Below are positions 22,765-35,110 of a stretch of DNA of 64,000 bases, piece after piece. A program made the translations under genes and the position numbers. How positions within the stretch are numbered: position 1 is the first letter of the stretch; the number at the start of each line of letters is the position of its first letter. This stretch comes from Smallanthus sonchifolius (lineage: Eukaryota; Streptophyta; Magnoliopsida; Asterales; Asteraceae): contig CM042038.1 in NCBI GenBank assembly GCA_023525975.1, positions 5,333,272-5,397,271 of the forward strand, in the 5' to 3' direction. The notes beneath the pieces are model-generated. The model did not search any database, was not told the DNA's origin, and was given only the letters and a program-made list of their open reading frames with translations.

Positions 22765-23383
22765 GTATGCAGTTCTTTCTATCAGTGCAAAATCCTCCAT
22801 AATTAGCTCACCTTCCCATCGATTTAGGGTTTCTGAATTTAGTTTAGGGCTTTGGTTTGAGTTTGGAATTTGAAAAACATTAGAGCAACACAAATTTCGA
22901 AATCACATTCAGATCCACAAACGGGAACCCTAACTTCGTCGATTTAGTTCGATCTTCATCGACCAAGCAATTAATATGTTTATTTAATTAACTGAAGTAC
23001 TTAGAAAAAGGTGTTTATATTGAAGTACATGGAAATTCATGTCCCTAAGGGATATCCGGGTGGTAAAGTGGAGCACTCCAAACCAAATGGTTGTGGGTAT
23101 AAATCCTGCCAAGTGCAGGTGTGGTGATTTTAGGAGTAGAGTAGATAGTGTGTTTGTCGGAAAAAAAAACTTGGAAATTCATAACTGATGGAAAGGATAA
23201 GATATAGAAATCAGGAAATCATTGATGCAATGATGCATTTTCCACTAATTCTTTTCAACAAACATTGTTGGATTTGTTTCTAGATTTAGGGTTGATTTTG
23301 GAATTTCTTATCTGTGTTTATGTGTTCTTGGTGAATTCAAACATTTATGTACCTTAGGGCTCAGTGATTTCACCTGTTTTCAG
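22765..23383 (+). other. Probable 5' UTR intron of the BUB3.3-like gene
   Basis: ACAG|GTATGCAG at 22761-22772 makes a good donor and CCTGTTTTCAG at 23373-23383 a good acceptor, 9 bases before the ATG at 23393. The region upstream (22600-22764) is CT-rich, like a plant leader. The intron contains a SINE (23041-23171). Confidence 0.5.
23041..23171 (+). mobile_element. tRNA-derived SINE in the 5' UTR intron
   Basis: A head resembling a tRNA promoter (A box-like GTGGTAAAGTGG at 23060-23071; B box-like GGTATAAATCC) is followed by a body ending in an A-run (23161-23169). It is flanked by an 11-bp target duplication, TGGAAATTCAT, at 23030-23040 and 23172-23182. These are the hallmarks of a SINE inserted by LINE machinery. 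Confidence 0.75.
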
Positions 23384-23392
23384 TTAACGAAG

Positions 23393-26300
23393 ATGAATAG
23401 AAGGTGTTTAAAGTTTGAAAAGAACTCCATTCAAGATGCCATTTCCAGGATTCGCTTCGCTCCAGCATCCAACAATCTTCTCATCTCTTCATGGGATACT
23501 GTAAGTAATCGTTACTATTCCAAGTTCGTGTGTGCACGCGCGTGCAACTCTTTATTCTACATAATAACTATTGGATTATGAAATACTGTAAACAGAATCT
23601 TAGATTATATGATGTGGATGGATCTAAGCTGACTTTTGAAGCTTCTGGGGAAGCTGCGCTTCTGGATTGTTGTTTCCAAGGAAAGGCAGCTGCATTTAGT
23701 ACTGGTTCTGATTGTTCCATTATTAGGTTTGTTTTCAGGTTTACACTGTTCAATTAAAACTGAGTTGACAAGTTAAATTTAAGGCTCGAAATCTAGAAAT
23801 AAAAGCGTTATTGGGTTCTGATTTTAGATATGCTTTAGGGAAATGCATAATACTGATGATGACATGCGTAGATCTTATGGCTGTCTTGAATGCTACCGAG
23901 TCGATTTTCAGTTATTAATGTAGGATTTATCATTTATCTGTTTGATCTTATGGCTGTCTTGAATGCTACCGAGTCGATTTTCAGTTATTAATGTAAACTT
24001 TATCTGTTTGATCTTATGGCTGTCTTGAATGCTACCGAGTCGATTTTCAGTTATTAATGTAAAATTATCTGTTTGATCTTATGGTCCGTCTTGAATGCTA
24101 CTGAGTTGATTTTCAGTTACCAATGTAGAATTTATATGTTTGATCTTGACGGTTAATGTTCAAGTGTTCTATGAAAAGTAGTGAATCTTGTGGCTGCATC
24201 ATATTTTCGATATTCAAGTGACAGTAACAAATGCATTTCTTTATGATATATTTTGGATTCAAGGCATCATAATATCTATATTATGTAACTTCCATCAGTA
24301 GATATCTTCACTAATAGTCTAATAAGATATGATTGGTTTGAACTTCACATTTTTTCTTTATATACTTGGTGAATACTCAATAATGAATATTGAACATGTA
24401 TTTTAGGTGTTAAGCTGCATAGTTTTTAGTGATTATGTACTCTTTTGTTACACCATTCACTTTCATCCATCTCATATCCATTTTACTTCATTCACTTTTA
24501 ATTAAGCAACACTCCTTGATTAATTTTATTTTGCAGGTATAATTTTGATGTAGGAATCAGTGAAAATTTTGGAAATCATGATGATTTAGCAACTTGTGTT
24601 GAATTTTCAGAAGAAACAGGTAAACCTTCAGCAGTTTTTACTTTCAATTTAGCATTTCTGTATCACATAATTGAAATATGGTTACTACCTGTAAAAATCA
24701 TCATATTTGACATGTTTTTGTACTTACCTTTTTTTGCCTTTTGTATATGGATTTCTTGAATTTGGTCTTCTTTTTTTGCAGGTCAAGTTATTACCTGTGG
24801 TTGGGATAAAAAGATAAACTGTTGGGATTCCCGCTCAACGAAGGCTCTTACTTCTGTAAATACAGTTAATGTGGCGGTAGAATCTATGTCCATAAGTGGG
24901 TTTATTGTAATGGCTGCTGTTGGATCGTCGGTTAATATTTACGATTTACGCAAGTTCAACAACTCATTTTATAGCAAATGTGTGGACATCCAAATTAAGT
25001 GTGTTCAGCCATATCTAGATCAAGGTAATCCATTAATAAATTTTCTTGACCCTTGTAGTAGTTATATACTGATAAACCTTTTATAATATAGTACGTTGAC
25101 TGAATTTTTGCTCTTTTGTCTTCAACTTGGTGGAAAATTTATAAGGAAGTCACTTCTATGACATTTTATGTACTTACCGTTCTCTGTATATGAAAAGTTT
25201 TAGCTGGGATTATATAGTGGTGGCATGATGGGTGGGCCGGGTTGAAACATGTTCTTTTTAGTACGGGTCAAAACAGGCCAGGCCAGGCCAGGTTTACCGG
25301 CACACACTTTTTTGTCCATTTAGTTTTTAACAAATAATAAATGTGTTAATTAGGATTATGAATACAATTTTATCACAAAGATAATTTAAATTTTTCAATA
25401 AAAAACTTTGAAGGCTATATGCTGATTCCTTTGACCCGTTTCCATTTCAGCTGTTTTTTTTAAATTTATTTACCCATTTTCGATAAAAGTATAAAACACA
25501 ACACAATTTGATCCATTCATAAGTAACCTGGTCAAACTTGCTGCATCCAGTTTATTTATTTATCTATTTCAATGCAGGATTTGCAGCTGGATCAGTTGAA
25601 GGTCGTGTAGCGTTGAGATATTTTAATCCACCTGACCAAAACAACAATGGGTATGTTTATGTATCATGATCATACTCTACTGAAGCACTAAAATAACATA
25701 CATTTTCCATCTCAGTATTGTTATCATGTTGATAATTCAGTATACCAAAATTGTAACTATATGTTGCAGATATGCTTTTCGATGCTTTCCAAGGGGAAAG
25801 GAAAACAAGCATAATATGGCTTCCGTGAATGATATTGTTTTTAGTCCATCGTACGTTTCTTTAACCACTCATTAATCTTGAAAATTCATAAAAGTTTATA
25901 CCACTAAAGTAATAATCTTTTTGTGTTCAGGAATTATGGTGCCATTATCACTGGTGATTATGACGGTTATGTCACCATATGGAACGCTGAAAGCAAAAAA
26001 AGAGTATTTGATGTAATTTCTGCTATAAAGACAATTTTAACACATTTTTTCCTCCAAAAAATAAAATATTTATGGGATTTAACACATTTTTTACTTTGCT
26101 ATCATCTCAGATGCCAAAGTTTGAAAATAGTATTGCCTCATTATCATACAACTTTGACGGACAACTTCTGGCAGTTGCTTCAAGCTACACATACCAAGAA
26201 GCAAATGAATTGTTAGTACATCTTGACTCTTCTTGATTGTTTTTTATTATTTATTTTCATCCATATCTGTCAACTAATATCGTAAGGTTTTAAAGTTGAA

Positions 26301-26407
26301 GTATATTAATATTGAAAAGACTTTACAGGGATATACCTCCAAGGATATACATACATGAAATGGATGACCAATACATCAATTCATTTTCAGAAGGAAGTTC
26401 AAAATAG
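23393..26407 (+). CDS. BUB3.3: BUB3.3-like WD40 spindle-checkpoint protein
   Basis: Nine exons join in phase to 326 residues: 23393-23500, 23596-23726, 24537-24619, 24782-25024, 25578-25650, 25770-25850, 25931-26012, 26111-26211 and 26329-26407; all introns are GT-AG. The protein is a WD40 propeller of the BUB3 family: DAISRIRFAPASNNLLISSW at the start, NLRLYDVDGS, CGWDKKINCWDSR, SSVNIYDLRK, GSVEGRVALRYF and GYVTIWNAESKKRVFD, then SSYTYQEANE near the end. BUB3 binds GLEBS-motif kinases at unattached kinetochores; the plant BUB3.3 branch is more divergent than BUB3.1/3.2. Length fits the family and the frame is intact. It lies downstream of MinE, the same order as At1g69390-At1g69400 as I recall. 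Intron 2 contains a minisatellite. Confidence 0.88.
23871..24141. repeat. 65-73 bp tandem repeat in BUB3.3 intron 2
   Basis: Four units begin GATCTTATGGCTGTCTTGAA (or a variant) at 23871, 23944, 24010 and 24075. Periods of 73, 66 and 65 bp reflect small indels. The fourth unit has more changes than the middle ones. Confidence 0.9.
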
Positions 26408-27954
26408 ACGGTTTTTACATTAACACAAAGGTCAAAGCTTTAAGACTTTAATGTTGTTTCATTATATTATCTTTTTTGTTTGATCAAAGAGGACTTGCAA
26501 GATGTCAAGTATATATCACGTTCAATACATAACCAATCTTAAGTAGAGAACCACATAAGCACTTGTATGTAGTCCATACACTATTTAGTGGGAGAGAGAC
26601 AGAGAGGCGAACGTATCACAGTTAAAGCAATATGTACAAGTGTGCGTATATACATGCATATATTGTTCTAAGCAACTAGTTTTTATTGTTGCAGGTTCAT
26701 GTTCACTCTCTTGTTGGAGACGAATGATATCTTGTACACAATTCTTGGCTTCGTGCTTTTTTTTTGTTGTACTTGGTTTCAACGACTAATAGTAACAATC
26801 TAAATCAAGTTTAAGTTAACTCATCTGTTCCATCTTTCGAATACAAATTCATGAAAACAACACTCACCAGTGTGTATTTGTTTTTCGTGTTTCTTGGTGG
26901 GTAGTGGATATACTCTTTGATTTTGTAGTGTTGACTTTATTTGACTGATTTGTTTTTTTTTGTATAGATGAGAATTGAACTTTGAAGCTTTAAGAGAAAG
27001 GCTTTTTGCTTTATATTTTATGAAACAAATGATTGAAAAAGTCTTCACCTTTTTTTTTCTTTCCATTTATTTGATTCTAAAATCTGATTCCAACCAACGA
27101 TTTGTTGGAAATGAAATGTAACGTAGTCACTCACTAATTATAATTAATTACCAGATGACCCTTGTAGAATTTGAATGGCTGATTTTACTCATCGTACCTA
27201 ATTATATACAAGGTGGTTAATTCATACAAATTTCACAATTCCATAATTTACTTATACGTTTCTCTATCATCACGTTGAAGTTCTATGATGATAGTGACAT
27301 TTAGCTCCGCCTAATTAATCTTTTGCATAATCAAAGTTCATGTAAATCAAATATTCAAATGTCTCTAAACCTCTATTTTACATAATTTTGATTAATAACA
27401 ATAATAGTTGTAAATAGCATATTGATCATGTTTATGTCAAAATTAATCGGCATAATGTATATTAGATTGCAATTGAAAATCTTGTAACTATATTAAAACT
27501 CAGGTATTTTGATTATACTGATCATGAATTAAATAGTTATGTAACTTTATAACAGTTCTCGTACCGAATTACAACACTTAAATCACTGTAGCCGAGAAAG
27601 AAATTCCTTTTGACATGATGAAAAGATTCTTTCACAACCCTAATTCAACTCATGTCATTTTCAGATGATGCATAAACCAATAAAAAAAATAAAGCCTAAC
27701 AACAATTATATCGAAAAGATAGGGGTGTAATATGACAGAGTTATAGGTGAGAGGCATTTTAGCAATAAAACAAGAAGCACAGGGGCATTATCATAATAAA
27801 AAACAATTTACTCTAATCCAACGACTGCAATACAATCTCAAAACCATGTAGTTTATCTCTGTACGGCTGCTTTAAAAAACCCTAAACACACCAAATTCCC
27901 CCAAACCTGCAAATCTTCAATCTTCGTCACTTTCTGTGTGTCAAATTTCAAAAT
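26408..27954. other. Intergenic region between BUB3.3 and eIF5A
   Basis: AT-rich, with one MITE-like stretch (26521-26700). I see no further gene. The last 100 bp before 27955 (ctaaacacaccaaattcccc...) look like the eIF5A leader. Confidence 0.6.
26521..26700. mobile_element. MITE related to the element at 42932-43124
   Basis: TTCAATACATAACCAATCTT and AAGTAGAGAACCACATAAGC match the left arm of the MITE in WRKY intron 1, and the internal 'gttaaagcaatatgtacaagtgt' matches as well. The right arm is only partly preserved, so the right boundary is approximate. Confidence 0.5.
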
Positions 27955-29273
27955 ATGTCGGACGAAGAGCATCAGTTTGAGTCAAAGGCCGATGCCGGAG
28001 CATCAAAAACTTTTCCCCAGCAAGCTGGTACTATCAGGAAGAACGGTTATATTGTTATTAAGAATCGTGCTTGCAAGGTATCGGTTTGTTATTGTTATCG
28101 CGATTGTTATTCGAATTATAGATCTGATTTTTATTTATTACTGTTAGGAGTTGCTATTGTTGATGTAAATTTTTTACTATTGATGCACATCAGTTTTTGG
28201 GATTTGATAGAGTTGATTGTTCAAAGAATTTTTTTTTTGTTCTATCGAATTAACTTATCTATGGATTCTGGTTATTGATCGTTTATAAATATGTTAATTT
28301 GTTAACTGATTGTTATGGTCTTATCTGTGATGATTATTGGTTATATGTTGGCATGTTGGAATAAATATAGATTAATCATCATCATCATTATCCATCTGTT
28401 CCAGTTATTTAATCTAGGAGAAAGTTTAGGCTTATCTTGACTAGACACAGTATTCAAATTTTACCTTTTTAGAAAGACCAATTCTGAAAGATAAAGCAAA
28501 TTATGTTTATTTTAGTTTGTGTTTTTAAATAAAATTTCATGTTAATAGTAATTAATCTCTTTTGTCTGAATTGTTTAAATTCTTTTTGCAGGTTGTGGAA
28601 GTCTCAACTTCAAAGACAGGCAAGCATGGTCATGCTAAATGTCACTTTGTTGCAATCGATATCTTCAATGGAAAGAAACTTGAAGATATTGTGCCTTCTT
28701 CCCACAATTGTGATGTATGTTTTATGCACCTCAGTGATAGGTTTTGTGGAATTTCTTTCGTTTTTGTTGACGTTTTCTTTTATTGCAGGTTCCACATGTT
28801 AACCGTACTGATTACCAGCTCATTGATATATCTGAGGATGGATTTGTACGTGTATTTTATTATTTTTTTTGTTTTTTTTCACTTTTATTTTTTGATATAA
28901 GTGTGCATATTCTGATATTTTGCTTGATATTTGTATAGGTGAGTTTACTGACTGAAAGTGGTGGTACTAAGGATGACCTCAAGCTTCCAACTGATGACAC
29001 TCTGCTTACACAGGTTTGTTAGCTTGATTATTTGTTAAATATGCTAATTACATTTTAATAAAAACAAAATTTTGCGCGTACGAACTAATATGTGTGCAGA
29101 TTAAGGATGATTTTGCATATTTATATGTTTTCTTTGATGCATATTAACCGTAGTGTACTAAATGTGTGCAGATCAAGGATGGATTTGCTGAAGGGAAGGA
29201 TCTTGTTGTGACTGTCATGTCTGCCATGGGAGAGGAGCAGATCTGTGCCCTCAAGGATATTGGTCCCAAGTAA
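27955..29273 (+). CDS. ELF5A: Eukaryotic translation factor eIF5A
   Basis: Five exons give 159 residues, the usual length: 27955-28077, 28592-28714, 28789-28845, 28939-29013 and 29172-29273. eIF5A frees ribosomes stalled at poly-proline and other hard sequences and helps termination. STSKTGKHGHAKCHF holds the lysine that is converted to hypusine by deoxyhypusine synthase and hydroxylase (Lys52 here). The C-terminal OB-fold part is complete (FNGKKLEDIVPSSHNCDVPH, GEEQICALKDIGPK). Splice phases are all 0. A cryptic copy of the last exon's start lies in intron 4 (29090-29120). Its position after BUB3.3 matches At1g69400-At1g69410 as I recall. Confidence 0.95.
29090..29120 (+). repeat. Partial duplicate of the exon 5 acceptor in eIF5A intron 4
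   Basis: TGTGTGCAGATTAAGGATGA (29091-29110) closely repeats TGTGTGCAGATCAAGGATGG at the real exon 5 start (29163-29182), including the splice acceptor. If used, the copied acceptor would read IKDDFAYLYVFFDAY and then stop, removing the C-terminus. Confidence 0.6.
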
Positions 29274-29741
29274 AGTAACTAGTAGATGTTTCTGGAAGCA
29301 ATGCTTGGTTGAATTGAGATGGTGACTTATTATTAGCTTTCATATAAAGGTTTTTATGCTGTTTAATGGCTGATTCAGAAGCATATGCTGGAACTATGGT
29401 GGTGGTTATTTGAAGATTTCTTTTAGGTTTCTGTTTTTTATAATTTTTGTTTTGTTTTCTTGTGGTTTCTATTGATGTGTTAAAGACTAACATTTTGGTT
29501 GTTTGGGGAGAGGGATATGTACACTTGCATCTCATTTGTTGGGAAGCTGACTTGTGTGAACTTAAAAAATGCCTATTTTGTTCCTTTTCTGCTATATTTT
29601 CTTTTGTTTGCATAAAGCATCTTTTATGTTTAGGGTGAGTTTGGTTCCAAAATGATTTGGAAGGAATTGGAGTTTGAAAAGAGTTGTAATTAATTCCTTT
29701 AAAAGCTTGTGGTGTTTGGTTTTTAAGCTTTGTTAAAGGAA

Positions 29742-30170
29742 TTTATACTATATAATAAATAAAGGTTTTTGCATGCTACGTATCGCCTCCATATTCATTC
29801 TCATAATTTTTTTCCTGTCTCTCTTTTCTATTTAATGCACTTCTATCTTTTAATAATATTATATATTTAAAGAAAAAATACTAATAAAACATATTTATTT
29901 TAAATTATCTCTTATCATAAGAAACTTTAAATTTAATTATATAACTTTTATTTTTAATCAGATAGTAAATAAAAGTCAAATTATATTAAAAAATATTAAT
30001 TAACGTATTTTTGATCAATTATATATTAATTTTTACATATTTTGAATTTGTTTTCTATTCTTACTATATGTAATAAATTTTTACATATATAAAATATATA
30101 TACATAAAGATTTAAAATTTATATGTATTGATATATTTCACCGCGTATGTAGACACGGGATCTAAACTAG
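29742..30170 (+). mobile_element. Non-autonomous Helitron (429 bp)
   Basis: The 5' end A|TTTATACTATATAATAAA is close to the plant Helitron consensus start TCTATACTA. The 3' end has a hairpin (CCGCGTATGTAGACACGG) about 12 bases before CTAG, which is followed by T. Insertion between A and T without target duplication is the Helitron rule and is met here (29741 a, 30171 t). There is no coding capacity. It shares both ends with the element at 36801-37233. Confidence 0.8.
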
Positions 30171-30347
30171 TTAGAGAATATTTAAAAGATTAAATGACAA
30201 AATTCAACACATCGAAGTGTGGGTGTAAGGTGTTGCAGACTTGAGGAAAAGTGGTGTAGAAGGCAGGAACAACTAATATTGTTTTGGGGCAGTTATATCA
30301 AATTTGATGAGGAATTCAAACTTCCATCAAAGATATGGAAGGAGAGT

Positions 30348-31702
30348 TAGAGGTGTACAAATCGGGTTTTTTAACGAAACCGGTTCGGGTTTAAAACCGG
30401 TTCGGGTTGAGCAAAACCCGGTTGGACCGGGTCGACGTACAACCCGGTTCGGGTCACGAACCGGGTTCCAGGATCATCGAACCCAACCCTACCAAACCGG
30501 ATCGGACCGGGATGAAACCGGGTTGGATACTAAACCGGTTCGGGTCCCAAACCGGTTTACCCGGATTTTAAAAAAAAAAAAAACGTTAATTTTTAAAAAA
30601 ATTAACCGTTAAAGATATTAAATTAACTTAAAAATTACAAAACATACAAGATAAAGTTTAGAAATTACAAAACAAATAATTAAAAGTTTACAAATTAAAA
30701 ATACATTAAATATAAAAGTCTTCTTCGTGGATATATTGAAAATCCGGGTAGTCGGTACTAGTCGGATCCCGAACTCCCTCGTAGGAGGTCTTCGCCGATT
30801 GCTTCAATCAATCCTCCTTCCACCTCGTCCTCGTATATCTCTCCCTCGACTTCGAGTTCGCCTTCAAGGGAAGATATATGTTGTATTCTTTCCGCCGCGT
30901 CCAAGTAATCTTTTAAGCAAATGCACGTTTCCACCGATGGCGGAGTTAGTCTTGTTCTTCGTAAAGAAACAACCCTGCCACTAACAGAAAAAGCAGATTC
31001 CGAAGCTACCGTAGAAGCTTGGACGGTTAGTAGATCACGGGCCATAACGGATAGGACGGGAAATTGGTTTTCCTTCCCTTTCCACCAAGCCAAGATATCA
31101 AATGTCTCAAAATCATGAGCATTCATACCGGTTAAAAAATCTGAACCGATATATCTACCTAATTCGCTACTTGGGGTATTACCCCGTTGACGTTTACTAT
31201 TTTCATTAAGTATAGTATTAAATAAGTTTAACATTGAACTCCGACTAGTACTTGCACTTGATGGAGCGTTTCTAAATTGCTCATGAACGGTAGATGTTGT
31301 ACCATATTTTTCAACATAAACAGTAAATAAAGTAGACAAATTTTGGAATTGTGTGGTTGAACCAATACAACCCACACCTATTTATACAAGTTATATGGGC
31401 TCCAAAATACAAAAAAAAACGGTCAAATAGCCGTTGGAACGGCTATAAAGCCGTTAAAATCGAAAATTCCAACGGTTCGGAACCGGTTTGAGAACCGGTT
31501 CGGGCCCGAAAACCGGTTTGAGGGTGAAACCGGACCGGGTCGGGTTAAGAACCGGTATCCAAAAAATTTTAAAAAACTGGTAAAACACCTACGGTTTGGA
31601 TCGGGTTTCGGATCGGGTTGGGTGAAACCGGTTTGGTTGTGAACCCGGTTCGGGTCGGGTTCCGGGGACCCGGTTTGAAACCGGTTTTTTTGCCCACCTC
31701 TA
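30348..31702 (-). mobile_element. hAT element, deletion derivative keeping the transposase C-terminus
   Basis: The ends TAGAGGTG and CACCTCTA are flanked by a perfect 8-bp duplication, aggagagt (30340-30347 and 31703-31710). Subterminal regions are dense in AACCGG/CCGGTT and GGTTCGGGT repeats on both sides. The inside encodes only the last third of a hAT transposase (see 30758-31375). It belongs to the same family as 46369-48386, which keeps the N-terminal part instead. Confidence 0.88.
30758..31375 (-). pseudogene. hAT transposase C-terminal dimerisation domain
   Basis: A 205-residue minus-strand frame with the hAT dimerisation region: FDILAWWKGKENQFPVLS, then ARDLLTVQASTVASESAFS and GRVVSLRRTRLTPPSVE, as in the plant BED-finger/RICESLEEPER-like transposases. 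It starts just upstream of GRYIGSDF; the BED finger and the catalytic Asp residues are missing, so it cannot move by itself. The acidic tail after the domain is short. The frame is still open, which suggests the deletion is not old. Confidence 0.8.
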
Positions 31703-32096
31703 AGGAGAGTTAAATTCTCTACGTGAAGGAATTTGATGAAATAAATTACATTTTAATTTCATGCTTTGATAATCCAAACATGTTTTCTAATGGAATTAAT
31801 TCCGGTTCCAATGCTCTGTTTGGAGTTGAAGACCTAGAAAAAAAATTCGTTTATTTGCAAAAAGGAAAAAAAATCCCATGATCCTTGATTTAAGCATACC
31901 AACTCTACATGAATCTTATAACAAAAAAGGAGAATTTTATCAAATTACAAGCAGAGACGAACTCAACAAATATAAGCCGGGGAACAAAGATTGCGTATAA
32001 ATTATCTCAAAAGATCGCGATTATTTCCGAGTCAAATTGCATGATACAACAACAAAGAGCCTCACAAAAGAATGAAGTTGCAGAACAAAACATGTT

Positions 32097-34430
32097 TTAT
32101 GAAACATACGGGATAACTGTCCCAAGCCAGTCTTCAGGGATCTTCTCTCTCAATTTACCACTTAGGGCTGTCAATGAGTGTTCAGTTGCTGCCTGTAAAG
32201 ATGAACATTTTCATAGTGAAGTAACTTTACATAAAAATCAGGTTATGAATGATAAATACATACCTTCACAATATACACGTCAATACCAAGTTTCGCGATC
32301 ATTGCAGCTTCTGATATTTTGGTCACCATCCCTCCTGTTGTATCGTGCGATGCGACACTAATTTCAACTGTTCAATGGAAAATCAATTATAACTTTTTTA
32401 TTTATATTTTATAAAAATTACAAATAGTTTATACTCTGCGATATCTCCCTTTCTTAGATGGTTAAAAGCTACTAACCTTGCTTATCTGAGTCTTCAAATG
32501 TTGGGTTTACAACAGACCAGCTGCCATCTTCACGTACGGCTGTCATGGCCATCATTTTAATCAAGTTAAACAACAATATAACCGTCAATTATAATATTGT
32601 TGTCTGGATGAAGCTCGTGCTCACCAATCTCCCTGAGGAGAACAGCATTCGGTTCTGAAGGAGGGCGATCATATACCCCAAAAACATCAGTCTACGTTAC
32701 TTATTGTATAGGAACTTGCAGATAACATGATTTGTAAAAAACAAGCATAAGAATACTAAATTCTAGCAGAAAAATCTGAATCCCTTAAATCTTATATCCA
32801 TTATATAAAATGATATTTACTTATTACATTCGTTTAAAGCTATTTATAATGCAGAAAAATAAAGCATGAGGATACAAGGAAAACTACAAATTGAGGCTTT
32901 AAATGTGCTGCTAGATGACTTATGATTACATCTCCACTTAATATAGTGCAGCCCTGAAACAATATTAAATAACATTTATCAGACGCTAATCATCATCTAC
33001 GGCATAGAAGAACCCTCATGCTACATACCAGTGACTCGTCAAGAACCGCATCACCATGCAAAACCTACATGGCAAGTACCGGTTAAAAGTGACAAAATAA
33101 TCTCCTTTAAAACTTTTCAAGGTCATTTACGCAAAACTTACTGGAACAAAACCAGAGTTAAGGGCTTCAACCACGGTTGACACATCAGCAGAAGCTATCT
33201 GTAAAAACACCAGACTTTCAGTGTTTAATTGTTCATGTGTAAAAGCTGTCACAAAACTTAAACAAATCGGATTTTATGCTCATCCTAACATTTCTTTCAC
33301 GGGTTGACCATCCACATGAAAATGGAGACATTGCAACTGACGGAATACCCTCTGCAACAAATATTTAAACAGAAATCAATAATAATCAACGCCATGTCTT
33401 CAGGAGTAGCTTTTTTTGGTAACCGTGTCAGGAAAAACTCATGGGCCCCACCAATACGCTGGTAACCAGTGGGACCACGTACAACACAACCTACGCTAGG
33501 CACATGGCCTTCAAGGGGTTAAAGCAGGAAACCAATGGAAGCTGATTCGAACCTAAGACCTCTACTAGAGGGGAATCAAGTGCTTACCCCTTGAATAATG
33601 AATGACGAGAACACATCTATAAACAATTATACACGTCAAAAGATAGAACGAGCCGTACAGATAATTTATTAACTATAATTCTACCTCTTGCAAGTGCTCT
33701 AACTATTTCAAGATTGAGAGAAGTCACCTAATAAAATGAGAAACAACAGATATAATAAAACAAGAAACACAGATTATAAGATATAATACAAAGTCAAGTT
33801 TAAACAACAGTAAAGCTTACAGAAATACGCGTAGCAACGAAACCAGACTTCACAAGAGGCTGATCCAATCCTCCTCTATGAACACCTGATTTGCTAGCTT
33901 GAAAGTGACCAAAAGAGCCTAAGACACAGAAATACTAATTGAAAAACCAAAACCTAATTCACAAAGAATGAATAACTAGCAAAGACACTAGTTAAACTGA
34001 CCTGCTCCATGAATAACAACAAAACTGTTGTAATCTAAAACCTGTTGTTCCTTAAAATCATCAAATTTAACTGGAGTTTCTGAAACTCCAGGGCGTTTGT
34101 TCCAATCCATTTCAAGTACTGATCCACATGAAGATCCAAACATCATTGCTTCCCTTAATTGTGAAGAAACTGTAGTAAGATTGGCTTCATTTATCTTTTC
34201 AAATTCATTCTTGCATGTGATAGCCGCGCCTCCTGTAAATTCATATATAATCACTAATCAGTATGGGATCTACAAAAATCACAATTTAATGGAAATTGAA
34301 GAGAACGATCAATTTATAGCAAAATATTAGGGAATTAAGTGAGGAAGTAACAAAATTAGGGATTTTGACCGAGTTTGATGATGCAACGAATTGGGGTTTT
34401 GAGTTTGATATCAGTTTGCTTCGTCTCCAT
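32097..34430 (-). CDS. IPK: Isopentenyl phosphate kinase
   Basis: Twelve minus-strand exons join in phase to 331 residues: 34430-34370, 34232-34002, 33918-33821, 33727-33685, 33351-33290, 33198-33142, 33064-33029, 32953-32876, 32691-32625, 32539-32477, 32367-32264 and 32192-32097. It is an amino-acid-kinase-fold enzyme that phosphorylates isopentenyl (or dimethylallyl) phosphate with ATP to the diphosphate, feeding cytosolic isoprenoid synthesis together with Nudix phosphatases. Visible motifs are IRCIIKLGGAAITCK (N-terminal Lys and Gly loop), FVVIHGAGSFGH with the conserved His, ILSGDVIISHLA, TDVFGVYDRPPSEP and SHDTTGGMVTKI near the ATP site. Length is as in Arabidopsis IPK. It faces eIF5A tail to tail; from memory At1g26640 (IPK) also sits beside an eIF5A gene. 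Intron 4 carries a SINE. Confidence 0.92.
33411..33595 (-). mobile_element. tRNA-derived SINE in IPK intron 4
   Basis: Read on the minus strand it has a tRNA-like head with a B box (GGTTCGAATC, 33555-33546), a body and an A-rich tail (seven T on the plus strand at 33411-33417). The body 'aaaaactcatgggccccaccaatac' is shared with the SINE in WRKY intron 1 (43315-43490), so this is a family of at least two copies. I could not identify a convincing target duplication for this copy. Confidence 0.65.
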
Positions 34431-35110
34431 TCTTCTTTCGTGTGCTGCTGCTGTTCTGTGATTCTGTGAAGTTGAAGAATGTTGGTAGTTGGTACTTTTG
34501 ATTTGGAAAGATTATATAAAGGCCCCTTTATCTTTCACTTAATTACATGTTCATCTTTTTTACGTTTGAAAAAGAACTTGTTAACATTTTCAAACATATG
34601 GATTATTGTAGGGTCATGTTTACGTTTGAAAAAGAACATGTTAACATTTTCTAACATATGGGGGGTTTGCAATTTAGGGTTCATTGAGTTTCTAATTCAA
34701 AGTTTAAACTTATCTTATTTCTGATTGCGCGAGACAGGGGCGATCTGTTGTTCGATTTTGATCTAAATTCGGATTAGGGTTAATCTGATTTTGATTGGAC
34801 TTTGTTGGTTTGCTGTTCTCTACTTCTCCAGATTCCAGGTATTTCTAGTCTTTACCGTGTTTATGTTGAATCTGTATTTTTTATTGATATGCTTGTGGTT
34901 TCTGTAATACAAATTTTGTGTGCTAGGAGCTAGTGAAATTAGAATTTTGCGGTCACCTGCTAGTTTAGTTGGAGATTTAGATGGGTTGGTCATTTGTTTA
35001 TTTTATCTTTATATTTGATCATTTAAGATGCTAATTGCTAAACATTGAAGGGATGGATATTTTGTGTTTTTTTGTTGAAGTATATGTAATTTTTAGTAAA
35101 TGGTGAATAC
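34431..35110. other. IPK upstream region and short tandem duplication
   Basis: The upstream side of IPK. A 60-bp unit beginning TTTACGTTTGAAAAAGAAC occurs at 34559 and 34619. Farther right, 34735-34850 looks like a leader with a splice donor (gattccag|gtatttc), as of a plus-strand gene, but no coding exon follows. Confidence 0.35.

Noticed and set aside
26585..27066. Minus-strand short frames downstream of BUB3.3
   Set aside because: AT-rich translations without motif, splice support or family resemblance.
30304..30612. 102-codon plus-strand frame near the hAT left end
   Set aside because: It covers the CCGGTT-rich subterminal repeats; the Arg/Gly-rich translation is a product of the repeat.
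31909..32361. 150-codon plus-strand open frame
   Set aside because: It is the antisense shadow of the last two IPK exons and their intron, whose minus-strand reading is clearly the kinase.
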